Source: Hemibagrus wyckioides
Taxonomy: Eukaryota; Chordata; Actinopteri; Siluriformes; Bagridae
DNA length: 64,000 bases
Direction of reading: 5' to 3'
NCBI RefSeq assembly: GCF_019097595.1
Contig: NC_080718.1
Coordinates: 12,556,657 to 12,620,656 of the forward strand
Shown one piece after another: positions 44,132 through 54,881 of this stretch. A model generated the notes under the pieces. That model was not told where the DNA came from and did no database searches. It worked only from the letters and a program-made list of their open reading frames with translations. The stretch's first letter is position 1. Each line of letters opens with the position of its first letter. The position numbers and the translations under genes are program-made.

Positions 44132-46577
44132 TGTATTTATATTCAAGTCTAAACTAGAAGGGTTTTAATTAGTCAAATATGAAATTTACCACTAAAGTTT
44201 TGAATCGAACCCAGAAGTAGAAACGCCATCACTGTCAGCATGATGTGTGAATTCTGGTTCAGTTCCCCAACCTCAGCTCCATCACTCAAGTTTATTATAT
44301 TTTTATTATAATTGGTTTCAACTGGTGATGTGATATGCACAATTTTTTAAATCCTGCAAGATTCCAGTTTTGACTCTTTTTATCTCTTCCTGACAAGCTT
44401 TCTTATAAAAACTAAATCTATATAGGCCTTTTTTTGTTTTTATTCCTAATAATGTATTCATATTAGGTGACACTTCAAAAAATAAATATCCATATAACAC
44501 TCATACACAGCAAACTTATAACATGCTCATACACAGCAAACTAAAAAGACAAAATCAACACATCCACATATAAGAACAGGACATACTGTACGCATTACCC
44601 TGCATTTATGATAAGGATCTACATGCAGCATGTTTAGAGGAACTGCTCTCGGTCTAACAGAGCTGCAACACCGACCTTGTTCCCATGAGAAGAGGAGCTC
44701 CCTTTTTAAAAAGCTAATACTTAACCAAGATCAACTAAACATTTACTCATGGATCAGCACCCAATAAATGAGTCATTTATTTGAGAAAGAAATTCCTAGT
44801 ATTTCTTTTCTATAACTGGATATTACTCAATTTATGTTTGAAAGCAACTTGCGCCATACAGGGAGACTGTTCAATCATTTTAAAACTATTTTCAGCACAA
44901 AAAAAAAAACAGTAAATGCTAGTTAATCTTTAAGCCTTCGAGCTGAATATTTAACTCGTAACAGTCAGTGATTAAAGTGAGAGATATATGGCGACATTTT
45001 TAGACGAGTTCTATTACTCCTTCTGATCAAAGCGGTTCCAGCCGGTGCTCTCGCTGCACTGCAGCAAAAATAAGTTCTTCACAGTCCAGGATACCAGACA
45101 TAATTTCACTCTCTTCCTGTCACCTTGTAACCAAAACAATCAGGAAGCCTCCCCCTGTCCCTCGACATATTTTCATTTGCTTTTGCTCTTCTGCTGGGAA
45201 ATCGCAGCTATTAATTTCATTTGGATTCCATTAATCCACATTTCTGCCGTGAGTCCCCCCTGTCTTTAATCATCACTTCGCCCCGTTGCCAGCAACGGCC
45301 TCAGGTGGGTCCGGAGCGGAGGGTCACAATGTGTTCCTGCAAAATGGCCGACAAAAACAGGTAATTCATCTCAATCACTCGCTCTTGGATTGGTGTCATC
45401 CAAACCCCCACAGAGTTCAGTCATGACAGAGCATGCTGCACAAGTTTATACATCCGCCAATGGGCAAGAAGCGGAGCGACCCTACAAGAAATCCTTCTTC
45501 CTCTAACTGGGGGAAGAAAAAAAAGCAATTTACAAGAAACAATTTGATCAAAGTACTGGGGGAAAAAAAGGGGAGAGTGGAACAAAAATACTCAGAGTGC
45601 TCTGACGCCGCTGCGAATGTGTAATTGTTCAAGGCAATGAATGATTTGAAAATACAAGAATATCAAGGCCAGCTTGCTACACATGATAAAGGAGACAAGA
45701 CACAGCACTGCAGAAGAGGACGTTCATCATTATAAAAAAAAATGAATACCATAGATTTAAGAGAGACTGAAATATAAAAAAAAAGGAAGGTCTGTACACG
45801 GGGGATTGTGAAAAGAAGACCTTCATGAGAAATTGAAATACTTGCCAAGGTGCTGCATGAGGCTATTTTTTTAATGCTTTTGAAATTTATATTCATCAAG
45901 AGAGGAAGCTTCTAAGGACTGTGTCTGTAGAGATGTAATGAGTTCTTGTGAATATTTTACTTGACATAAAACAGCCAAAGCAGTAAAATATATATCATAT
46001 AAGTCTTTAATGAACATTCTCTCAAAGTTAAAAATTTGCAAGCGCATTGGTTTTCTGTCACTTTGTCTTCATTGGGCTCAACATCATGCCTCTGAAGTGG
46101 AATATCAGCACTTACAGCTCACCACTGCAGTACCACAATAGAACTGTTATTTTTTCTCCCAAACACCACATTTAAAAGGCAGCGTGTGCGAGGAGCGCAG
46201 CTTTACGCGTGCAGCAACCGAGTGAGGCTGCAGCCAAAAGCCCTTAGTAGTGTGACAGAGCAGATGCTAACAGTAATGACAGTGGGGATTATCCAGTAAT
46301 TGTGGAAGCATAAATCATTCCGGTCGGGCACAGACAGAGGTGATTAGAAAAAGAGAGAGAGCAAAGGAGCATCTGTGGTCTTTACAGAAATGTCATGGTC
46401 CTGCATCAGCCGTCATTTTGTGTTGCTAATAATTTTGCGGAGTGATAAAATTTTGTTGTAGAGTTCATAAATGTGATTCAGGATGTTGCCTGAACACAGA
46501 GGGCTTCATTTCTAACAAAAAAAAAACAATCCTGCGCAATGCAGCCCACAATACTGACATCCATTAACCCCTCAACT
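44132..46577. other. Gene-free sequence with a possible conserved block
   Basis: The part at 45160-45370 is unique, GC-balanced and rich in TTAATTTCATTTGGATTCC, TTAATCC and a GTTGCCAGCAAC hairpin; it resembles a conserved non-coding element. A short direct repeat CTCATACACAGCAAAC occurs twice at 44500-44541. No gene recognised. Confidence 0.3.
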
Positions 46578-46581
46578 AATG

Positions 46582-46647
<66 letters not shown>

Positions 46648-46686
46648 CTCTCTCTCTCTTTGTTTATTTCTCTCTTTCTTTATTTC

Positions 46687-46723
<37 letters not shown>

Positions 46724-46958
46724 ATTTCTCTCTCTCTCATTCTTTCTTGCTCTCTCCCTCTCTCTCTCTATCTCTCTCTCACTCTTTCTTTCTTTATTTC
46801 TCTCTCTCTCATTCTTTCTCTCTCATTCTTTCTCTCCCTCATTCTTTCTCTCTCACATTCTTTCTCTCTCTCTTTCTTTATTTATTTCTCTCTCTCTCTT
46901 TCTTTCTCTCTCTCTCTCTCGCTCTCTCGCTCTCTCTCTTTCTCTTTCTTTCTTTCCA
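46578..46958. repeat. Large (CTTT)n/(CT)n pyrimidine tract
   Basis: About 380 bases of almost pure pyrimidine on the plus strand: a block of about 17 CTTT units, then alternating CT-rich and CTTT-rich sub-blocks with rare A or G. It is the largest simple-sequence array in the window. It yields overlapping Ser/Leu/Phe frames that are not genes. Confidence 0.97.
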
Positions 46959-47519
46959 AGCCTAAGATGACCCGATATGTCTTCCTTAACCAGGAGACCA
47001 GAATGCTTTACTGTAAGCCAGGAAATCTCACTGCCTGCTTTAATTGTTTAATACATTTTACTCAGTTAAGCATGAATCACTGTTAATTAAACAAAAATTT
47101 TCATAATTAAAATGAAGTGGGTTGCTCTCATAACAAGCTTAAAAGAGAAGACCACTGTTTTCTGCCGTTTTTTTTCCCCGATTAGATGAACATGAATTAT
47201 TTTCTATGATCTAATTTAATCCTAAAAACTAGAAGTGCTTGAAGTGCTTAATTTCTGAAAGCATCAGCTTTATATATAAGGGTCAAAACATAAGGCTCTT
47301 CATGGTTGAAGTTTTGAAAACAAATCATCATCATGACCCTAACTGGCCTGTAACCTGATATACACTTTTGCAGTTGTAGCTCATCCATGTGTTGTGTGCT
47401 CTGAGGTTTTCTGCTCACCACAGTTGTGATTTTTTTGAGTTGCTATAGACTTCCTGCTAGCTCAGATCGGTCTGATCAGTCTGGTTGCTGTAGTAGAAAG
47501 GACATTATTTAGTTACATT
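46959..47519. other. Gene-free AT-rich sequence
   Basis: No gene or repeat recognised. Confidence 0.4.
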
Positions 47520-47521
47520 TA

Positions 47522-47745
47522 CATTATTTACTGTTCAGTTTCACCCAAATGAAGATGGGTTCCCTTCTGAGCCTGGTTCCTCTCAAGGTTTCTTCCTCAC
47601 ATCATCACAGGGAGTTTTTCTTTGCCTCCTTCGCCACAGGCTTGCTCATTAGGGATAAATTAGGGATAAAAGTAATACCTTTAATTTAAACTTAAATTTA
47701 AATATATTTTCTTCTCTGTTTCTCGACTTCTGAGAAATTGAATTG
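47522..47745 (+). repeat. Family A repeat, 5' and middle part
   Basis: CAGTTTCACCCAAATGAAGA, GGTTCCTCTCAAGGTTTCTT, AGGGAGTTTTTCTTTGCCTC and GGCTTGCTCATTAGGGATAA. A second GGGATAAA follows, and the copy ends with GAATTGA but lacks the usual AAGCTGCTTTGAGACA block. Confidence 0.85.
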
Positions 47746-48118
47746 ATCACTCCTCTGATCTCTCTCCTCAGCAAGATGTTGCAGCCTGCAGAACCTTTGC
47801 ACACAGCATGTTTTTTTTTTTAATTTTTGCGACATTCTGTGTTCACAAAAGAGACTGTTTTGTTTAAAATTCTGAAATACTCAAACCAGCTCACCTGGCA
47901 ACAGCATCTATGCCATGCTTAAGTCCCAGAGATTTCAGTTTTTCTTCATTCTGAGGTTTGATGTGAACAATGAACAAATGAAGCTCTTGACATTGTCCTG
48001 CTGCCGTGTGATGAGCAGGTGTACATGTTTCTATTAAAGTGGACATTAAATCTTTACTTCCATGATTGACTTTGACCAAGATCAAGCAAATCAAGGTGAA
48101 TGAATTAATGCTAAAAGA
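47746..48118. other. Gene-free spacer
   Basis: Nothing recognised beyond a T run near 47810-47821. Confidence 0.4.
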
Positions 48119-48292
48119 TCTGCTTAGTGACTAAGGTGTTGGACTACTGATTGGAAGGTTGTGAGTTTGATTCCCAGGTCTACCAATCTGCCACTGCTGG
48201 ACCCTTGAGCAAGACCCTTAACCCTCAATTGTATAAATAAATGTAAGTTGCTCTGGATAAGGGCATTTGCCAAATCCCAGAAATGTAAAAGA
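48119..48292 (+). mobile_element. tRNA-derived SINE with GCTCTGGATAAG-type tail
   Basis: GTGACTAAGGTGTTGGACTA, GGTTGTGAGTTTGATTCCC (B-box), GCTGGACCCTTGAGCAAGAC, CCTTAACCCTCAATTG and the tail TGCTCTGGATAAGGGCATTT, GCCAAAT. It is complete from head to tail. Confidence 0.87.
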
Positions 48293-48854
48293 TATTTTAG
48301 AAAGAGATAAATAAATGCATGAACCAGACTGATGAATAACAGAACAATACATATAGCATATCATCAGCATTCCACGACATGCATTTCAAATAATTCACCT
48401 CTTTGAATTGCACCTCTGAAGTAATTTAACCCCCTACCCAAGACACAATTTCACAGCAACTGTAGGAACACAATCTCTCCAGACCTGGCTGTCTAAACCG
48501 GCTAACATGACAGAACTGTAATTATAGTTGTATTTCTATATATTGTTCAGCCCAGATATGTGATTATTATTGGAGGAGTTATGTGCCATTATAAATGTCT
48601 TCTACAAGGTGGCAAAAAATATATAAATAAATCAGGCTGTCAGAGATAGTGACAGTAATGACAAGGAAGAGCAGGAAAGCACTGGATTTCTAACACTGTT
48701 ACAGGAGAATTTTTAAAGTTAACATCAGCTGATATTAAGTATTTATTCTCCAGTAATACAAGGTTTTAATCTTTTGATTGGTCAAAATGTATAAACCCAG
48801 CCTGATTCAATCTTTGTTGTTATGTTTGTTATGTGAGCTATGCTTGTTGCATTG
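48293..48854. other. Gene-free AT-rich sequence
   Basis: No gene or repeat recognised. Confidence 0.4.
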
Positions 48855-48945
48855 TCATAACCTCATAGCTCCAGGTTCTCTGATTCCATCCTGAGCTCTG
48901 GCTACTGTCTGTCTTGACTTTTGAATGTTCTCCTAACCCCTAACC
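48855..48945 (+). mobile_element. V-SINE head fragment
   Basis: CATAACCTCATAGCTCCAGG, GATTCCATCCTGAGCTCTGG, CTACTGTCTGTC and GAATGTTCTCC match the tRNA-like head and start of the central domain. It ends where a short telomere-like CCCTAA run begins. Confidence 0.65.
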
Positions 48946-51900
48946 CTAACCTTTTTTTTTTTTTTGAAGCCAAATATATATGGCCTGAAACCATGTGAAT
49001 ATAAATTGCTGTTATATCCTGTATACAGCCCTTATTATCAGTACACTGGCGTTCAAGTTATCAGATATATTCAATCGGTATAAACAAATGGATTATTTTA
49101 TGGCCGCAAGTCTGATATAGAATTAGTCAGGACACTGTTGGCTTTCAGTGTGAGACATTTTTTCTTTCTCGGAATAACCTTACACAGAATTTTAGTGGTT
49201 GAAGATAACAGCTTCGAATGTTATTTGCTTATGAACAAGCACTTGGGGCATCCCAGAGAGCAAAAATGGGTTTGATATCACCATTTACTTTGAAAAAAAA
49301 AACGTTTTGGGATTTTTTTTATTTATTTATTTTTTTCTATGAAAATATTGCTCCTAGTAGGCTAGATAAAGACAGAAATTCTTATGAACCACTACAAATT
49401 CTTAAAGCTCTGAATGTCTACTTTTACATTTGCCATTAATCACCATGATGGAATGAAATGAGCTCCCAAAAATATGCACAAATTTCATTACTTGGCATTA
49501 CTTGGTTAAAACCTAACTTGAAATTTTTTAACTTGAAATCATCATCATTTTGAAATCCTCATCATTTGAATGTTAAATAGATTAATTGAAGTATCTAAGA
49601 TATGCAGTTTCAAATATTGACATCATCATATTCCACATGTTTTTATCTTAAGCTGATTAATCAGACTCAACTCTTTTTGGTTTGGGTATTTTAACTCTGA
49701 GTGAACTCAAAGAGTACGTCATTAGCTGATGTCTAGGGTTAAGGTCAGGTTAGTATCTTCTACATGCTAAAAAACAATGTTCTTGTTTTTGTTGTAAACA
49801 GACAACCATTAAAAAAAAGCTATGTACACACACACACAAAGTCAAGTTGTTCAAAGTAAAGTTGCATAATGTGAACATTCATCACCACAAAAATTGCACA
49901 AAATGAACATAACATAAGGTGAAGCTACCACATGTTTTCAGGATGTTTCTGTTTCACTGCATGATTCTCTCAAAATCAAGACATTTAAATTAGCTTTCCA
50001 AGGAAAAAACACAAGTTAGTTTATTTCACATAAATTTTACTCCCTTTGATTGGGTTGTATGTCTTTAAAAAAAATATATCAGTACAAGTAGATTTTCCCT
50101 CAGGAAGAGAGTGGATAATTTTTTGCTTCCTCTTGGGTGCATTTTCTCCATCTGTCTGATCAGTTCCTGCTACATCTTAAGACGAAGTTCACATACTATG
50201 AATAGATAAAGTCTCCATAGCAGTGTCTCTGGAATCAAGTCAGAACAAATCTAACACAGAAACTCAGGTCTGAAGGATGCTCTGCTCAAAACATATTCAA
50301 CAAACGGTTACATAGTTAATGCCACATTTGTTTTTTCGTTCCAGCTTGATATTTAAGAGGTGGTCGGTAGTATCAACCTTCTGACCTCAGAGAAGCTTCA
50401 AGGGAAGGACTTATATATTAGCAGATAAACTACACTAAAAAGCCAGGAATACGGTCTGAATTTAAACAGTTGACATATGCAGATGTTCATAGTGCTTGTG
50501 CCTTTAATCCAATCATTTCATTTAAATCAAGCTGCTTGGAAAAAGAACAAACATGTCAATCATTCCCGCACAACAACATGTCATTAAATGAGCTTAATAT
50601 TTCTGACATTTAACAAATACCACATCTGAAGAGGCATATGACAGGATCTACTTAAACTATTGTGTCACTCAAGAGTGGTATGTAACTGAAGATCTGGACA
50701 AACATCTTTCATAGAACAAAAGACTGGCAACAAAAGAAAGGCTGGGACAAAAGGTGGAGACGTTATCGACCTGCTTCCGCTGGCTCCTGTGTTTAGAAAA
50801 ACGTGGCAGACATTGGCCAGGCGCTCTGAATGATTTAGGTGACATTAATAATTCAGCTTTTCCCAGGGCTAATTAGATAAGTGCCTGAGGTTGGGGAGGC
50901 TGCTGGGAAATGTAGAGGCATGAGGTGAGTGAAAGGCTATTTTACTAGTGTACTGATAGGATCTGTTCAAGAATTACACCGTTCTGTATAGAAATGGTTA
51001 CACCAAATGATAATGAGTTGTTGTGTCATGTAGTCATGAAGTGTGAAAAATTGTGAAGAAGTGGAGGTTTGTCATGGATGTTCTAGGAAAGTGAGCATGA
51101 GAATTATAAAATACTGCAAGAGCCAGACAGAATGCTTCCCTCTTTCTCTTCCTCTTTCATCTCTCATACACACACACACACACACAAGCGTCTGGACTAT
51201 CAGAATAGAGGACCGAAAAGAGTGTGCTGCAGATCAAACTTGCCTTCAGCTGCTGTCAAAATGCTCAGTGAATTTATAAATATTTTATTTCTAAGAAACC
51301 TGCTGAATGAAGTAAGCCAAACACTTTATATTCAATGTTGTTCCTAAGGTAACATAGCCACTTACATTTTTCTGATAGAATATCACCAAAGGTCCTCTCT
51401 GTGCTGTATCTCATTCACACTAATATTGCTCAATGTCATGTTTGAAAACTTAGAATATGTTGAATTTCTAATGGAGCTTAGTACATGCCATAAAAATGCA
51501 TTTGGTGTCAGGGTCAGAATGCAGGAATCAAAGTCTCTGAAACTCTGAACCTTCCCATGAACTTCCTTGACAAGCACCAGTCTGCTTTGAAGGAACAGTA
51601 CTGCTAGGGTTGAAGCTCTCTACAGGCTGAAGCTCATCACAGCTTTGAGGGAGAAGCTTCACCCCGATGCTGCCCTCTCCACCTCCCTTTCACTGCACAA
51701 CCAATGGGGTAGGAGAAACTGTGTAAAGCTGCAGCAGAGAGCTGTTCTTATCTAACCCACTGGCTCCTCTTCCATAAACACGTTGTTATTTCACAGTGGC
51801 GGTGGTGAACTAAGAGACCTTCAACCCCAGTGCAGAAAAGGGAAGCTTATAGAAAAGAGCCTGGTTTCCCAGGAGCCAGACACTGCCTGTGTGGAAACTG

Positions 51901-52526
51901 TTTTGATCACAGAGAGCAAGCTCTAGATTAAAAATGCATCTGTTCTCAAAAAGCCACATTTTTTTGTCAAGTATTTTTTATGCTTCTTGGGTCCTTTTGT
52001 AAATGTATACAGCACAAAAAAATGTACCTTGTGTTAACCTTGTTTAAGATCTTTCAACATATGAATGTATCCATAGAAAGTTTTGGAAAAAAAGTCTGGG
52101 TAAAACTTGCAAACGTATGTTCAGCCACCTGCTGAGAGATGCCAAAGTGGTAACAACTTTTGTTAAGGTCATGGGGGCTGATATGCTTAACATCATGTCC
52201 AGGTTTTCAAATTTACCTTAAATAGTAGTCAAATAAGATGTTAGTCTCGGTTAGCTTAGCGCTGAATTAACGAAGGAAGCACAGCTAATACGTAATCAAG
52301 TCTTGTGAGCAGCAGTTAGTGTCATGCTAAAAGTATCACACACTCTCCTCAAAACCACTTATTGTTTAATCATAAATAAGTGTGTGACATATCAAATAGA
52401 ACCAAAGTACAAATCTGTAGTGGAAGGCCCTTTGAAACATGAATTGACATGGATTTACTCTATATACTTAAAATGTGTAGTTTACTTTCTATTTTATGAC
52501 CAGGATAAATTGCTTACTGAAGATTA

Positions 52527-52527
<1 letters not shown>
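48946..52527. other. Gene-free sequence with a possible conserved block
   Basis: No gene recognised. (CA)n occurs at 51167-51186. The part at 50790-50900 has CATTAATAATTCAGC and GGCTAATTAGATAAG in unique GC-balanced sequence and may be regulatory. Confidence 0.35.
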
Positions 52528-52565
<38 letters not shown>

Positions 52566-52637
52566 AAATAAATTAATGAATAAATGAATGAATGAATGAA
52601 TGAATGAATGAATGAATGAATGAATGAATGAATGAAA
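52528..52637. repeat. Compound (ATTG)n(AATG)n microsatellite
   Basis: About nine ATTG units pass through an AAATAAATTAATG transition into about sixteen AATG units. V-SINE tails often end in ATGA repeats, so a decayed SINE tail may have seeded it. Confidence 0.95.
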
Positions 52638-52673
52638 GAAAAAAAATGTTTACCATACATTCATACCCCACCC

Positions 52674-52740
52674 TACATTTACATTTACATTTCTGGCATT
52701 TGGCAGACACTCTTATCCAGATCGACATACATAAGTGCTT
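52674..52740 (-). mobile_element. SINE/LINE tail fragment
   Basis: ATTTCTGGCATTTGGCAGAC, ACTCTTATCCAGATCGACAT is the antisense of the GCTCTGGATAAG-type tail shared with 48119-48292; the rest of the element is absent. Confidence 0.6.
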
Positions 52741-52779
52741 TAAGTCTATATCATTGAAAACATTAACATAAACATTAAT

Positions 52780-53182
52780 CCTACATCGTTAATTGGTTCC
52801 AAGAGACACGGCGTAAGTCGATTTTCGCCGTAAGTCGGAAATGCCCCTATAAAGTGCTGCATATTATTTCCTATAATGACACTATTGTTTCTAATATTTC
52901 CTGTGTGGTATCAGTACTATTTTTATATTGAATATTATTATTATTTATTATTATTATATATAAATAATATAATATGCGAATTTTCTTATTTTATAAAAAG
53001 AATTTTGTTTAGTTTGGTTTTATTAGCCATTTTTCATTGTTACTATGTGAGGGAGGGACCGCCGTAAGGTTGTGTAAAGCGCCGTGAATTGGATTTAATT
53101 TTTCAATTTAATATTTAAGGATGAGCGACATAAAGTCGGAATCAACGTTAGTCGAAACAACGTAAAACGGGGCACTACTGTA
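52780..53182. mobile_element. Possible pogo/Tigger-like non-autonomous remnant
   Basis: CGTAAGTCG-type words recur near both ends (52812, 52830, and variants TAAAGTCGG and TTAGTCG at 53131-53155). The right end CGTAAAACGGGGCACTACTG finishes in TA at 53181-53182, as in TA-targeting elements. The interior is AT-rich with no coding capacity, and a matching left terminus was not found. The superfamily is a guess from the style of the ends. Confidence 0.4.
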
Positions 53183-53427
53183 TTAATTAGTTAAACATTT
53201 AGACAATTATAATATAATTTGTGGCATATTGGCATGAAATGATGATTATAATCTTACTTGTTACTTTAGTTAGCTCCAGTGTAAAAATTGGTCACAAACC
53301 AATTCTTTACAAATTCAATCAATTTAAAGGAGAACACTTATGTCCACTTGATTAGACTTTTGAAGCCTTTTCAAAGCGTTTTTATTTTAGAATTATTATT
53401 GCAGTTGTTGAAAATAACAACAATTAC

Positions 53428-53464
<37 letters not shown>

Positions 53465-54842
53465 TGGTCGCACTAGTGGTAATATGGTCACACTATATTT
53501 ATTGACTATATTTATTGACTTTCTTCAGAGATCTAACCTTTTTTTAATGGATAGGATAATGCAAGTCAGTTCACCTCCCATGTACCCCAAGGACAATTTA
53601 TCATGTTGGAATGTGATTTACATTTCCTGGAAAATAGGGTATGCCTGTCTGTGTATACATTATGACTATCACCCAGCTAAACTAGATAAGGCATTAAGAC
53701 CAAACTCCCTCTAAGTCATAAGTGCAAGCTGAGGGGCAGACTGAATAAGGAGGACAGTATTAGCTCTGTCAAGCCAACATAATGATTACTTCAAAAGAAC
53801 CCTTAAATGTGCTTGTAGCCCGAGAGAATGACCAGACAGTTCAACAATAACAAGACACTCAAATATCTTAATTGCTGTAAGCTTTAAACTAAAACACTCA
53901 AGCACTCAAAGCACTTTAAATTCTGAAAATGGTGTTAAACAAGAGTTTTTTTAAAGAAGAGTCCCTGAATACCACGAACATGCACACAACCCTCCAGCAA
54001 AGCAACTAATAATATTTTGAGAATGACACAAGACAAGATACAGACCATGTTTAATCATCTGTTTAAACTCTAGGAATTTCCAAGGAAAGTGTGAAATTAT
54101 ATTTGTACAAGCTGGATGTATAGCAGTGATATGTCAAGGTGCATGGACTTGTTTTTAGAATCTTTCAATGTTTGTTGGGATTTAACTGTACAGATAGTGA
54201 AGCTTACTCATTCATTTCATACAACTTCCTTGAATGAGTATAAAGCATCTTACAACACAAGTCCAGTCACCTTGACTTGCCATTTACCACAGTTAATGAT
54301 CTATAGTCAGGTGTTTAGTGGAATAGACGAATGCTTCCTCTCTGGGTCAGATTGCAACACAGCAATGAGGAAGTAAGTAATAGGCTTTGAATGAATGTAA
54401 ATAGTTCTTTCAGATTATTATTTTTATTATCGTTCTGCTCTTATTGACCCTTCTCTACACTAGCAATACGCACGTTGCTGAGAAATCTGCCTTTACATAT
54501 CAGCACATGCTGTTACTACACCAGAGTGTATTTTGGGCTAAAGGGGTAAAAATTCAAATATTTCCAACAAACCAACCCCCAAGCCCACTGAAAACTATGG
54601 CCCCCAACAACTCTGATCATCTTCCCCAGATGCTTTTCTATGAGGCCAGAAAAAAACCTGAAGTGTGCCATCTGTTTTACCCCTATTCAAATGCTGTAGC
54701 TGGATCGGTGGAGTGATCAGTGTTATGTTAGAGCAAACATAGCAATTAAGCTAATTAAGTTCCCGCAGATTCCCTTTGATTTATGGCAGTCGGAGGAAGA
54801 TGGTTTCAGGAAACACTGGTTGTCTCCCTCTGCTGTGCTGTA

Positions 54843-54881
<39 letters not shown>

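Noticed and set aside
46539..46970. Two overlapping frames of 128-143 codons rich in Ser, Leu and Phe
   Set aside because: Direct translation of a (CTTT)n/(CT)n tract; simple sequence without stops.
48931..48951. Telomere-like CCCTAA units
   Set aside because: Only about two to three units at the edge of a V-SINE fragment; too short to call an interstitial telomere.
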